From JANNWF01 sp041675805 (GTDB lineage: Bacteria; Pseudomonadota; Gammaproteobacteria; Xanthomonadales; Xanthomonadaceae), in assembly GCA_041675805.1 (NCBI GenBank), contig JBAYTD010000001.1:1-64000 (forward strand): a stretch of 64,000 nt of DNA. The letters run 5' to 3'. A model generated the notes under the pieces. The model was not told the DNA's origin, made no database searches, and saw nothing but the letters and a program-made list of their open reading frames with translations. This document shows positions 46,369-54,392 of this stretch, piece after piece (positions within the stretch are counted from its first letter, which is position 1; each line of letters starts with the position of its first letter). A program made the translations under genes and the position numbers.

Positions 46369-46959
46369 TCAGGACGGCGATAACGCCGTCACGTACACCA
46401 GTTCGCAGGCCCCTGCGCCACTGTCCTCGCGGGTCAGCGAACTGCGCCAGAACCAGCCATCGTCGCGCCGCGCCTCGATCAGCAAACCGTCGATCCGCAG
46501 CACATCGCCCGGCCGCACGCGGCGCAACTGCCGCGCAATGTCCGCATCGGCCGGAACGAGGTGCATGTTGGCGCTGGAGACGACCATCTCGCGCGGCGGC
46601 AGCGGCGGCCGCTCGCGCCAGCGGTAATGGTAGAAGCGCGCGCCCTGGCCGATCTCCAGTTGCTCCAGCACCGCGCTGTCGCTCATCCGCCCCCAGCCCA
46701 GCGCCAGGTCCATCGGCGACAGCGCCGCCCCGGCGTCGAAACGATAGTCCTCGCGCGACAGCACCCGCGCCTCGACGCGGAAGCGCGCCAGCGGCGTCAG
46801 CCGGAACTCGCCATGCTCGATCACCGCCGCCCCGCGCAGATCCTCCTGCACCGGCGAGTCCGGCGCCAGCACGCCCGGCCCGTGCGCGCGCTCGCGCGGC
46901 GGCATCGTCCACCAACCGATCAGCACCAGCGCCAGTGCCGCGACGATCCAGCGGTTCAT
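46369..46959 (-). CDS. single-pass membrane protein of unknown function
   Basis: 196 residues from ATG 46959 (a TTG two codons earlier is open). An N-terminal anchor (about 4-20) is followed by an extracytoplasmic domain with PGVLAPDSPVQ, FRLTPLARFRVEARVLSREDYRFD, SPMDLALGWGRMSD and HLVPADADIARQLRRVRPGDVLRIDGLLIEA. This set of motifs occurs in an uncharacterised proteobacterial family, but I know no function. It is 111 bases from the symporter gene and in the same direction. Confidence 0.8.
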   Translation of the reverse strand: MNRWIVAALALVLIGWWTMPPRERAHGPGVLAPDSPVQEDLRGAAVIEHGEFRLTPLARFRVEARVLSREDYRFDAGAALSPMDLALGWGRMSDSAVLEQLEIGQGARFYHYRWRERPPLPPREMVVSSANMHLVPADADIARQLRRVRPGDVLRIDGLLIEARRDDGWFWRSSLTREDSGAGACELVYVTALSPS

Positions 46960-47069
46960 CGTCAAAGCCTAGTGCAAACCCGCGCAACGCCGCCAGCGCC
47001 AAAGGCTGCCGTCCGCTGTCTCGCGGATGCGTTTCGCTTATCCGGGCTTGATGGTGAAATCCGTAGCGG

Positions 47070-47471
47070 TCACGCAGGCAGCAATGCCGCATCGGCGAGG
47101 CGGGCGGCTTTTGTGTCGAGGGTGAGCAGTGGCGAGTGGCCTTCCGCCCAGCAGGCGGCGGCATGCAGGCAGTCGGCGAAGTCTGCCGATCCCTGACGGT
47201 AGGCGTGCAGGGCGCGTTCGATGGCTGGTTCGTTTTGGAACGCCAGTTCGCGGGTTTCCAGCAGGGTGTTCATTGCCAGCAGGATGTCGGGTTTGCCGAA
47301 TCCGTAGCGCGAGCGCAGCGCCCATTCCAGTTCCAGCATCACGGTGAGCGGGACGAACAGTTCACCGTCGCGCCCGTCCAGCGAGGTGAACAGGGCGGCG
47401 ATGCGGCGGGACTGTGCGGCATCGTCGTCGACCAGCCAGCGGACCAGGATATTGGTATCCAGCCCCGGCAT
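47070..47471 (-). CDS. vapC: PIN-domain toxin (VapC-like)
   Basis: 133 residues, PIN fold. Acidic site: Asp5 in LDTNILVRW, Glu47/49 in MLELEWALRSRYG, Asp97 and Asp100 in SADFADCLHAA, Asp119 in LTLDTKAARL. It is expected to be an RNase that cuts tRNA or rRNA until neutralised. Its ATG overlaps the antitoxin stop by one base (TGATG). Confidence 0.93.
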   Translation of the reverse strand: MPGLDTNILVRWLVDDDAAQSRRIAALFTSLDGRDGELFVPLTVMLELEWALRSRYGFGKPDILLAMNTLLETRELAFQNEPAIERALHAYRQGSADFADCLHAAACWAEGHSPLLTLDTKAARLADAALLPA

Positions 47472-47698
47472 CAGTCCTGCCCGATGCGCATGTCCGCCAC
47501 CGCCACCTTGCGCGTGCCGCGTGCCGGTTTCAGCAGTCCTTTGGCATCGGCGAGCGAGCGCGTCTTGGCGCGCAGAACGGTGGTGCCGTCATCGAGTTGG
47601 GTGAACACCACCCGTTCCCCCGCCACAAGACCCAGTGCCTTGCGGATATCGGCCGGGATGGTGATCTGGCCCTTGCTGGTCATGGCGGCTTCGGACAT
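47471..47698 (-). CDS. vapB: AbrB/MazE-type antitoxin (VapB-like)
   Basis: 75 residues. The SpoVT-AbrB swapped-hairpin motif MTSKGQITIPADIRKALGLVAGERVVF occupies 6-32, and a flexible C-terminal tail should wrap the toxin. The start has TAAGGAG nine bases upstream, inside the operator palindrome. It probably represses its own operon as a VapBC complex. Confidence 0.93.
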   Translation of the reverse strand: MSEAAMTSKGQITIPADIRKALGLVAGERVVFTQLDDGTTVLRAKTRSLADAKGLLKPARGTRKVAVADMRIGQD

Positions 47699-47706
47699 GG
47701 GTGGCT

Positions 47707-47731
47707 CCTTACAATTTTATCGATTGTAAGG
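47707..47731 (-). promoter_or_regulatory. vapBC operator palindrome
   Basis: CCTTACAAT (47707-47715) and ATTGTAAGG (47723-47731), nine perfect pairs around TTTATCG. One arm contains the vapB Shine-Dalgarno (AAGGAG) and the other a TACAAT -10-like box, so a bound repressor would block both. Confidence 0.8.
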
Positions 47732-47798
47732 ATATCACCGGGCCGTGAGCGGTGGAGAAGGACAGGGTGAGGGCAGGGCAATCGCATGAACGCTTCGT

Positions 47799-47903
47799 GT
47801 CCGAGTAAGTCGAGAAGCTCGGCCTACAGCATCCTGACGTAGAGCGGAGCTTGCTCCGCTGCTTTCGCTCCTGGCGTTCCAAGCCGAGCAAGCTCGGCTC
47901 TAC
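47799..47903. repeat. GTAG-REP cluster (inverted pair plus a degenerate copy)
   Basis: 47839-47860 begins GTAGAGCGGAGC and folds as AGCGGAGC/GCTCCGCT. 47882-47903 is a reverse-oriented copy (GTAGAGCCGAGC... on the minus strand), so the two form a REPIN-type inverted pair. A more degenerate reverse copy beginning GTAGGCCGAGC lies at 47799-47825. The GTAG head and imperfect stem are those of Stenotrophomonas-type REPs. They fill the space between vapB and hrpB. Confidence 0.85.
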
Positions 47904-47918
47904 AAAAGCCTGTATTTA

Positions 47919-50549
47919 TCACCCTCGCGGTTTGGCGCGATGCGTTGCAATGGCCGTCCACGGATCATCCGGCCACGGATGTTTGGGGTAGCGGCCTTTC
48001 ATTTCCTTTTTGACTTCCGGGTAGGTGCGTTCCCAGAAGCCTTTGAGGTCTTGCGTGACTTGCAGCGGGCGGCCGCCGGGGGAAAGCAGGTGCAGGGTGA
48101 GCGGGACGCGGCCGGCGGCGATGCGCGGGGTGTCGGCGAGGCCGAACAGTTCCTGGAGTTTCACCGCCAGCACCGGGGCGTCGCCGTGGCGGTAGTGGAT
48201 CGGGCGTTCCAGACCTGACGGCACGAGTATCCGGGTCGGCGCGAGGCTGTCGATTTTCTGCCGGGTGGGCCAGTCGGTATTGGATTTGAGCGCGTCGGCG
48301 AGTTCGTTTTCGCCGAGGGCGTCGAGGCGGCGTTTGCCGCGCAGGGCGGGTTTCAGCCAGTCGTCCAGATTTTCGATCAGGGTTTCGTCGGAAAGATCGG
48401 GCAGGGTCGGGGCTTCATCTTCCGGCAGCCAGTCGCGCAGGCAGCGGACGCGGTCGCGCCATTGCTTGAGGCTGTCCGTCCACGGCAGGGCGTCGAGGCC
48501 GAGTTGGCGCACGGCATCGACCAGGGCGTCGGCGAATTGCGCCGGGTCGGGTTGGGCGATGGGGCGCACGTCGAGGGTGATGCGGTCGAAGCGGCGTTCA
48601 CGCTGGGCGGCGATGCGGTGGGCGTTGGTGTCCCAGAACACGCGGTCTTCGGTGATGAAGCGTTGCGGGAAGGCGTGTTCCAGCGCGGCCTCGTCCACGG
48701 GTGCGGCGCGCAATACGCGGGCGTCGCGATCTGCATCGCGCAGTTCGGCGATGACGATCCACGGTTCGCCATAAAGCGCGCTGTCCGGCGCCAGCGTGGC
48801 GCTGCGGCCGTTGGCGAGTTGGTAACGGTGCGGATCGGATGGGTGCTGGTGCGCGATGCGGTCGGGGAAGGCGTGGATCAGCAGTTCGCCGAGGTGGTGG
48901 GCGGGGGTGGTGTCGTCGTGGCGCCCGCCCTCGCTGGCAGGCGTAGGTCGGATCAAGCCGCGAAGCGGTGGATCCGACACTTTTTCGCCGGAATGATGGG
49001 TACTCAGGGTTTCGGGGTCCGAAGGATTGTCGCTTCGCCGTACCCTCACCCCAACCCCTCTCCCGAGGGGAGAGGGGCTATTCAGGAGGCGGCGACGCCA
49101 TTGTTTGGCGGTCTGGTCGATGGCGGCGAGGGCGCTGCGCGAGGCGTCCGGTGGGGTGCGGCCATTGCGGAAAGCGGAAAGTGCCTGCCAGCGGGCGGCG
49201 ATGTCGTCGCGGCGCGGGCCTTTGAGCGGGTCGCGGGCTTCGAGCAGGGCGGCGAGGTCGCAGGCGAGGACGCTGCTTTCTGGCGTATCGGCGGCCAGCA
49301 GCATCGCGGCCAGTCGCGGATGGGTGCCGAGTTTGAGCAGGCGTTTTCCGAATGGCGTGAGACGGCCTGTTTCCAGTGCGCCGAGGCGGCTGAGCAGGTC
49401 GCGCCCGGCGGCGAGTGCGCCTTGCGGTGGCGGATCGAAAAAGCGCAATTCATCGCTGCCCCAGGCGGCCAGTTCCAGCGCCAAGCCGGTGAGTTCGGTC
49501 AAGGCGATTTCCGGGCGGCGCGAGGGTTCCAGACGCTGCGATTGCGGCCACAGGCGATAACACCAGCCTTCGGCGACGCGCCCGGCGCGACCGGCGCGTT
49601 GATCGGCGGAGGATTGCGGAATCGTCACCACATCCAGACGCGGGAAACCGGAGTTGGGATCAAAGCGCGGCTCGCGGGCGAGGCCGGAATCGATCACCAC
49701 GCGCACGCCGGGCAGGGTGACGGAGGATTCGGCCACATTCGTCGCCAGAATGATGCGGCGGCGGCCTTCGCGCGAGGGTTGCAGCACGGCGCTTTGTGCT
49801 TCGACGGACAGTTCACCGTGCAGCGTGAGCAGTTCGGCATCGAGCCGGGCCGTTTCCAGTGCGCGCGAGGCATCGGTGATTTCGCGTTGGCCGGGCAGGA
49901 AGACCAGCACGTCGCCGGGATGCGCGGCGAAGGCGGTTTCGACGCTGCGGCGCACCTGCGAGGACAGCGGTTCGTCGCGGCGTGCGGGCGGGTGCGAGAT
50001 CGTGACCGGGAAGCTGCGGCCTTCGGAGGTCAGGCGCGGGGCATCGAGGAAGCGCGCGAGTTTTTCGCCATCGAGTGTGGCGCTCATCACCGCGATGCGC
50101 AGGTCCTCGCGCACCTGCGCCTGCACGTCGAGTGCGAGCGCGAGGCCGAGGTCGCCGGCGAGATGGCGTTCGTGGAATTCGTCGAACAGGATCGCGCCGA
50201 TGCCGTCGAGCATCGGATCGTCCTGGATCATGCGGGTGAGGATGCCTTCGGTGACGACTTCGATGCGGGTCGCGGCACTGGTGCGGTTCTCGAAGCGGAT
50301 GCGGTAGCCGACCGTTTGCGCCACCTCTTCGCCGAGGCTGCGCGCCATGAAGCCGGCGGCGGCGCGGGCGGCGACGCGGCGCGGTTCCAGCATCACGATG
50401 CGTTGGCCGGCCAGCCACGGTGCGTCGAGCAGGGCCAGTGGCACGCGGGTGGTCTTGCCGGCACCGGGCGGGGCTTCCAGCACCAGACGCGGATGCGCCG
50501 CCAGCGATTCGCGGATCGCCGGCAGCAGCGGGTCGATGGGGAAGCTCAT
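47919..50549 (-). CDS. hrpB: ATP-dependent DEAH-type RNA helicase HrpB with repeat-derived insert
   Basis: 876 residues against about 820 in E. coli. Superfamily 2 motifs: I LEAPPGAGKTTRVPLALL, II FDEFHERH, III MSATLDG, V ATNVAESSVTLPGV, VI QRAGRAGRVAEG; the HrpB C-terminal domain ends with PGGRPLQVTQDLKGFWERTYPEVKKEMKGRYPKHPWP. Residues about 489-537 (NSPSPLGRGVGVRVRR ... RGLIRPTPASEGG) have no helicase character and are the translation of two intergenic-type repeats (48943-48978 and 49043-49079) held in frame. The rest is normal, so the enzyme may be functional with a loop insert. Confidence 0.95.
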   Translation of the reverse strand: MSFPIDPLLPAIRESLAAHPRLVLEAPPGAGKTTRVPLALLDAPWLAGQRIVMLEPRRVAARAAAGFMARSLGEEVAQTVGYRIRFENRTSAATRIEVVTEGILTRMIQDDPMLDGIGAILFDEFHERHLAGDLGLALALDVQAQVREDLRIAVMSATLDGEKLARFLDAPRLTSEGRSFPVTISHPPARRDEPLSSQVRRSVETAFAAHPGDVLVFLPGQREITDASRALETARLDAELLTLHGELSVEAQSAVLQPSREGRRRIILATNVAESSVTLPGVRVVIDSGLAREPRFDPNSGFPRLDVVTIPQSSADQRAGRAGRVAEGWCYRLWPQSQRLEPSRRPEIALTELTGLALELAAWGSDELRFFDPPPQGALAAGRDLLSRLGALETGRLTPFGKRLLKLGTHPRLAAMLLAADTPESSVLACDLAALLEARDPLKGPRRDDIAARWQALSAFRNGRTPPDASRSALAAIDQTAKQWRRRLLNSPSPLGRGVGVRVRRSDNPSDPETLSTHHSGEKVSDPPLRGLIRPTPASEGGRHDDTTPAHHLGELLIHAFPDRIAHQHPSDPHRYQLANGRSATLAPDSALYGEPWIVIAELRDADRDARVLRAAPVDEAALEHAFPQRFITEDRVFWDTNAHRIAAQRERRFDRITLDVRPIAQPDPAQFADALVDAVRQLGLDALPWTDSLKQWRDRVRCLRDWLPEDEAPTLPDLSDETLIENLDDWLKPALRGKRRLDALGENELADALKSNTDWPTRQKIDSLAPTRILVPSGLERPIHYRHGDAPVLAVKLQELFGLADTPRIAAGRVPLTLHLLSPGGRPLQVTQDLKGFWERTYPEVKKEMKGRYPKHPWPDDPWTAIATHRAKPRG
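48943..48978 (+). repeat. GTAG-REP inside the hrpB reading frame
   Basis: Starts GTAG, then GTCGGATC (48947-48954) pairs with GATCCGAC (48971-48978) around a CCGC/GCGG inner stem. It is the same layout as the enterobacterial and Stenotrophomonas REP 'GTAGGTCGGAT...ATCCGAC'. Translated as part of the HrpB insert. Confidence 0.8.
49043..49079 (-). repeat. CTCTCCC-type palindromic repeat inside hrpB
   Basis: CCCCTCTCCC (49055-49064) and GGGAGAGGGG (49068-49077) flank a GAG loop, next to CCCTCACCCCAA. Same repeat type as the 39731-39750 copy. Translated in hrpB as SPSPLGRGVGVRV, a peptide that recurs in many proteobacterial genomes where this repeat is read through. Confidence 0.85.
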
Positions 50550-50674
50550 GCTCAGGGCGGTTCGGACCGGATCGCGGCGGCGGGATAGGCATGATTGTAG
50601 AGGCGTGCCCGGCGTGGCGCGGTAAGCTTGGCGACACGCCGGCGCGTCGGCCGCGCCGCCACCGGAACGTCACC

Positions 50675-52177
50675 ATGATCGCCAACCTGCTGCATACCGA
50701 AATCGCCCTCGGCGCGCTGGCCGGCCTCGCCCTGGGTTTGCTGCTGATCTCGCTGCGACCGGCCGACCGCGCCACCGTGCGCGGCATGCTGGTGATGCTG
50801 GCGGTGTGCCTGGTGCTGGACCTGATCGGCGGCCTGCTCGGCCTCGGCGGTGCCCTGCGCGGGCCGCCGGTGCTGCATGGCATCGCTGCGGTCGGCATGG
50901 GCATCGTGCTGATCCGCATGGTCGGCATGCTGGTGTTCCGCGTCGCCCTGCCGCCGCTCGGCCTGAGCACGCCGCGCATCGTCGAGGATCTCAGCGCCAC
51001 CGGCCTGTCCACCGCCTGGCTGCTGTTCTGGCTGCACGGTGCCGGGCTGGATCTGACCGGCCTGTTGGCGACTTCGGCAGTGATCACCGCCGTGCTCGCC
51101 TTCGCCATGCAGGACACGCTGGGCAACGTACTCGGCGGCGTGGTGCTGCAACTGGACGACTCGGTGCGGGTCGGCGACTGGGTGAAGTGCGACGGCATCG
51201 GCGGCCAGGTGGTCGACGTCGGTTGGCGCCACACCGCCATCGAGACGCGCGATTGCGAGACGGTGATCGTGCCCAACGGCTGGCTGGTGAAGAACCGCTT
51301 CCACATCATCGGCTCGCGCCGCGAGCAGGAAACGCGCTGGCGGCGCTGGCTGTACTTCAACCTGGATCTGTCGACGCCGCCGCGCCAGGTCTGCGAGGTG
51401 CTGGAAGGCGCGTTGAACCAGTCCGAAGTCGACAACGTGCTGCGCGAGCCGCCGCCCAGCGCGGTGCTGATGGAAGTCGGCCAGGGCTATGCCCGCTATG
51501 CGCTGCGCTACTGGCTGCGCGATCCGCGCCCGGACGATCCGACCGACTCCACCGTGCGCATGCACGTGATCGCCGCACTGGCGCGCCATCGCATCCGCCT
51601 GGCGGTGGTGCAGGAGGAGCGCCTGATCACCAAGGAGAACGAATCGCGCCGCGCCGCCCAGCTCGCCTCCGAGCTGGCGCAGCGGACGCGGGCGCTGGCC
51701 GGGGTGGAACTGTTCGGCTCGCTGTCCGATGCCGAGCGCGAGGCGCTGGCGGCCAGCATGGTTACCGCGCCCTTCGTCCGTGGCGACACCATCACCCGTC
51801 AGGGCGCGGTGGCGCACTGGCTGTATCTGGTGGTGGAGGGCGAGGTCGATGTCTGGACCGGCGACGACGGCCAGCGCCGCCACATCGCCACCCTGCACGC
51901 CGGCAGCGTGTTCGGCGAAATGGGCCTGATGACCGGCGAACCGCGCCGCGCCAACGTCACCGCGCGCACCGACGCGGTCTGCCTGCGGCTGGACAAGGCG
52001 GCTTTCGAATCCATCCTGCGCGCCCGCCCGGACATCGCCAGCGAGGTGTCGCAGGTGATCGCCTCGCGCCTCGACGCCCTGCACCTGGCGCGCCGCAACA
52101 GCGACGAGAATCACGGCCATGTCGCCGCCCAGGACGCCATCCGCAGCCGCATCCGGCGCTTTTTCGGGCTGGATTGA
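50675..52177 (+). CDS. MscS-type channel with C-terminal cyclic-nucleotide-binding domain
   Basis: 500 residues. About four membrane segments (8-28, 37-60, 68-92, 110-140), then the MscS pore-lining and beta core LAFAMQDTLGNVLGGVVLQLDDSVRVGDWV (about 142-170), the MscS C-domain (to about 300), and a cNMP domain (about 347-450) with the phosphate-binding FGEMGLMTGEPRRANVTA. This is an MscS/MscK-like channel that may be gated by a cyclic nucleotide, as in the bCNG group. ATG 50675 fits the first helix. It is divergent from hrpB. Confidence 0.93.
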   Translation: MIANLLHTEIALGALAGLALGLLLISLRPADRATVRGMLVMLAVCLVLDLIGGLLGLGGALRGPPVLHGIAAVGMGIVLIRMVGMLVFRVALPPLGLSTPRIVEDLSATGLSTAWLLFWLHGAGLDLTGLLATSAVITAVLAFAMQDTLGNVLGGVVLQLDDSVRVGDWVKCDGIGGQVVDVGWRHTAIETRDCETVIVPNGWLVKNRFHIIGSRREQETRWRRWLYFNLDLSTPPRQVCEVLEGALNQSEVDNVLREPPPSAVLMEVGQGYARYALRYWLRDPRPDDPTDSTVRMHVIAALARHRIRLAVVQEERLITKENESRRAAQLASELAQRTRALAGVELFGSLSDAEREALAASMVTAPFVRGDTITRQGAVAHWLYLVVEGEVDVWTGDDGQRRHIATLHAGSVFGEMGLMTGEPRRANVTARTDAVCLRLDKAAFESILRARPDIASEVSQVIASRLDALHLARRNSDENHGHVAAQDAIRSRIRRFFGLD

Positions 52178-52184
52178 GCGCCGC

Positions 52185-53906
52185 TCAGGCCGCCGTGCCG
52201 GCCTTCTTTTCCACCAGTGCCAGCGCGGCGTCGAAATCCCTGGCGAAGCCGAGTACGCCGGGGTGGCGGTCAAAGCCCATCTGGCGCAGCGCGGCGAGCG
52301 GCTGCGGCTGCACGCCGGACAGCACCAGGGCGGTGCCCTTGCGTCGGCAGCGCTGGGCGAACTGTTCCAGCGCGGTGACGCCCGAGGCGTCGATCAGCGG
52401 CACGTAGCGCATGCGCAGGATGAAGGCGCGCGGGGTGTCGGGATATTGGTCGAGCACGTCGTCCAGGCGGTTGGCGACGGCGAAGAACAGCGGCCCTTCG
52501 ATGCGGAAGGCGGCGACGCCGGCCGGCAGGCGGCGCTGCTGGTCCTCGCTGGGCGGGCGCGACAGGTCGTCCTCGTCCTCGATGATCAGCTTGCGATCGG
52601 TTTCCAGCGCGACCACCTGGCTCATCCGGTGCATGAACAGGAAGGCCGCCATCACCACGCCGACCTCGATGGCGACGGTGAGGTCGAACACCACGGTCAG
52701 GCCGAAGGTGATCAGCAGCACCAGCGCGTCGCCGGGCGGCGAGCGCAGCAGGGCGCGGAAGCGATCCACCTCGCTCATGTTCCAGGCGACGATCAGCAGC
52801 ACCGCTGCCAGCGCCGCCAGCGGCACATAGCTCATCAGCGGTGCCAGCAGCAGCATGAACAGCAGCAGGAACACGGCGTGCAGGATGCCGGCCATCGGCG
52901 TGCGCGCGCCGCTGCGGACATTGGTCGCGGTGCGGGCGATGGCACCGGTGGCGGGCAGGCCGCCGATCAGCGCCGAGGCGGTGTTGGCGACGCCCTGGGC
53001 GACCAGTTCGGCATTGGAGCGATGCTTGCCGCCGGTCATGCCGTCGGCGACCACGGCCGACAGCAGCGACTCGACGCCGCCGAGGAAGGCGATGGTCAGC
53101 GCCGCCGGCAGCAGTTCGGCGGTGCGCTCGAACGGAATCTGCGGGAAGTCGAAGCTGGGCAGGGTGGCGGGAATCTCGCCGAAGGAGGAGCCGATGGTCT
53201 CCACCGGCAGGCCCAGCAGGGTGGCGAACAGCGCGCCGCCGATCACCGCGATCAGCATGCCCGGCCATTTCGGCCGCCACCGCCGCAGGCCGACGATCAG
53301 TCCGACGCAGGCCAGCGCCAGCACCAGCGCGGCCGGGTTGAAGGTGTCGATGTGCTCGGCGTAGGCGCGGAAGCGTTCGCTGAACTCGCCCGGCAATCGG
53401 TCGATGTCGAGGCCGAGGATGTCCTTGATCTGGCTGATGAAGATGGTGACGGCGATGCCGGCGGTGAAGCCGGTGATGACCGGCTGCGGCATGTATTTCA
53501 TCAGCGTGCCGACGCGCAGCAGGCCGGCGACGATCAGGATCAGCCCGGCCAGCAGGGTGCACAGGATCAGCCCCTCATAGCCGAACTTCTCGATGACGTT
53601 GAACACCACCGGGATGAAGGCGGCGGTCGGGCCGCCGATCTGCACCCGCGAGCCGCCCAGGGCGGAAATCAGGAAGCCGGCGACGATGGCGGTATGCAGG
53701 CCCTTTTCCGGCGTGGTGCCGGAGGCGATCGCCAGCGCCATCGCCAGCGGCAGGGCGACCACGGCGACGGTGAGCCCGGCCATCGTGTCGGCGCGCAGCG
53801 ACTGCCACGAGTAGCCGCGGCTGAGCGTGGTGTACAGCTTGGGAACGTAGAGGTTCCAGTCGATGCCGCGGGCGACGCGGGCCAATCCGGGTGGAGCGAA
53901 GGCCAT
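52185..53906 (-). CDS. SulP/SLC26 anion transporter with STAS domain
   Basis: 573 residues. Around 10-12 membrane segments from about 25 to 430, with the family motifs LTVAVVALPLAMALAIASG, GGSRVQIGGPTAAFIPVV, YMPQPVITGFTAGIAVTIF and GGLPATGAIARTATNVRSGARTP, and a cytoplasmic STAS domain at about 455-560. SulP proteins carry sulfate, bicarbonate or dicarboxylates; sequence alone does not decide. The stop lies eight bases from the channel gene's stop (convergent). The lipoprotein gene ends three bases upstream, so the two are cotranscribed. Confidence 0.95.
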   Translation of the reverse strand: MAFAPPGLARVARGIDWNLYVPKLYTTLSRGYSWQSLRADTMAGLTVAVVALPLAMALAIASGTTPEKGLHTAIVAGFLISALGGSRVQIGGPTAAFIPVVFNVIEKFGYEGLILCTLLAGLILIVAGLLRVGTLMKYMPQPVITGFTAGIAVTIFISQIKDILGLDIDRLPGEFSERFRAYAEHIDTFNPAALVLALACVGLIVGLRRWRPKWPGMLIAVIGGALFATLLGLPVETIGSSFGEIPATLPSFDFPQIPFERTAELLPAALTIAFLGGVESLLSAVVADGMTGGKHRSNAELVAQGVANTASALIGGLPATGAIARTATNVRSGARTPMAGILHAVFLLLFMLLLAPLMSYVPLAALAAVLLIVAWNMSEVDRFRALLRSPPGDALVLLITFGLTVVFDLTVAIEVGVVMAAFLFMHRMSQVVALETDRKLIIEDEDDLSRPPSEDQQRRLPAGVAAFRIEGPLFFAVANRLDDVLDQYPDTPRAFILRMRYVPLIDASGVTALEQFAQRCRRKGTALVLSGVQPQPLAALRQMGFDRHPGVLGFARDFDAALALVEKKAGTAA

Positions 53907-53909
53907 GGA

Positions 53910-54314
53910 TCAGCGGCTTTCGATGTTCGGCAGCCCCGACATCAGCCACCAGGTCTTGGCCGTCTCGTCCCACCGCCAGCGCTGGCGGTCCATGATGATC
54001 CTCTCGACCTGGGTGTGGCGGTTGACGAGGCGGATTTCCACCACCTGGACCAGCTCGTCCTCGTCGCTGGCGAGGATGTTCTTGACCTGGTAGCCGGCCA
54101 CCTGCACCTGATCGTAGCGGGCGCGCTCGACCGAGCTCAGCGGCTGCGTGCGCAGCAGTTCCGGATCGATGAAGGCGAGCGCGGCGTCGATGTCGCTCCA
54201 GCGGATCGCGCTGGCGTACAGGTACAGCGCCTCGTCGCGCTTGCGGGTATCCGGGCCGCTGGCGCAGGCGGCCAGCAACAGGGCCAGAAACAGCAATCCC
54301 GACAGACGCTTCAC
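53910..54314 (-). CDS. small lipoprotein of unknown function
   Basis: 134 residues from GTG 54314: lipobox LLLAACASG, then a compact domain (KRDEALYLYASAIRWSDIDAALAFIDPELL ... WRWDETAKTWWLMSGLP) with a SnoaL/DUF4440-like helical start. GGAG lies eight bases before this GTG; another GTG six codons upstream is possible. Its function is unknown. It is translated just ahead of the SulP gene, three bases from it. Confidence 0.8.
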   Translation of the reverse strand: MKRLSGLLFLALLLAACASGPDTRKRDEALYLYASAIRWSDIDAALAFIDPELLRTQPLSSVERARYDQVQVAGYQVKNILASDEDELVQVVEIRLVNRHTQVERIIMDRQRWRWDETAKTWWLMSGLPNIESR

Positions 54315-54392
54315 GCGCACCGCTCCGAACACTGGAAACCGTCCAAGGATACTCCCTCGACGCCCGCGCCGTCCTCTGCGGCGCGCTGCGGC

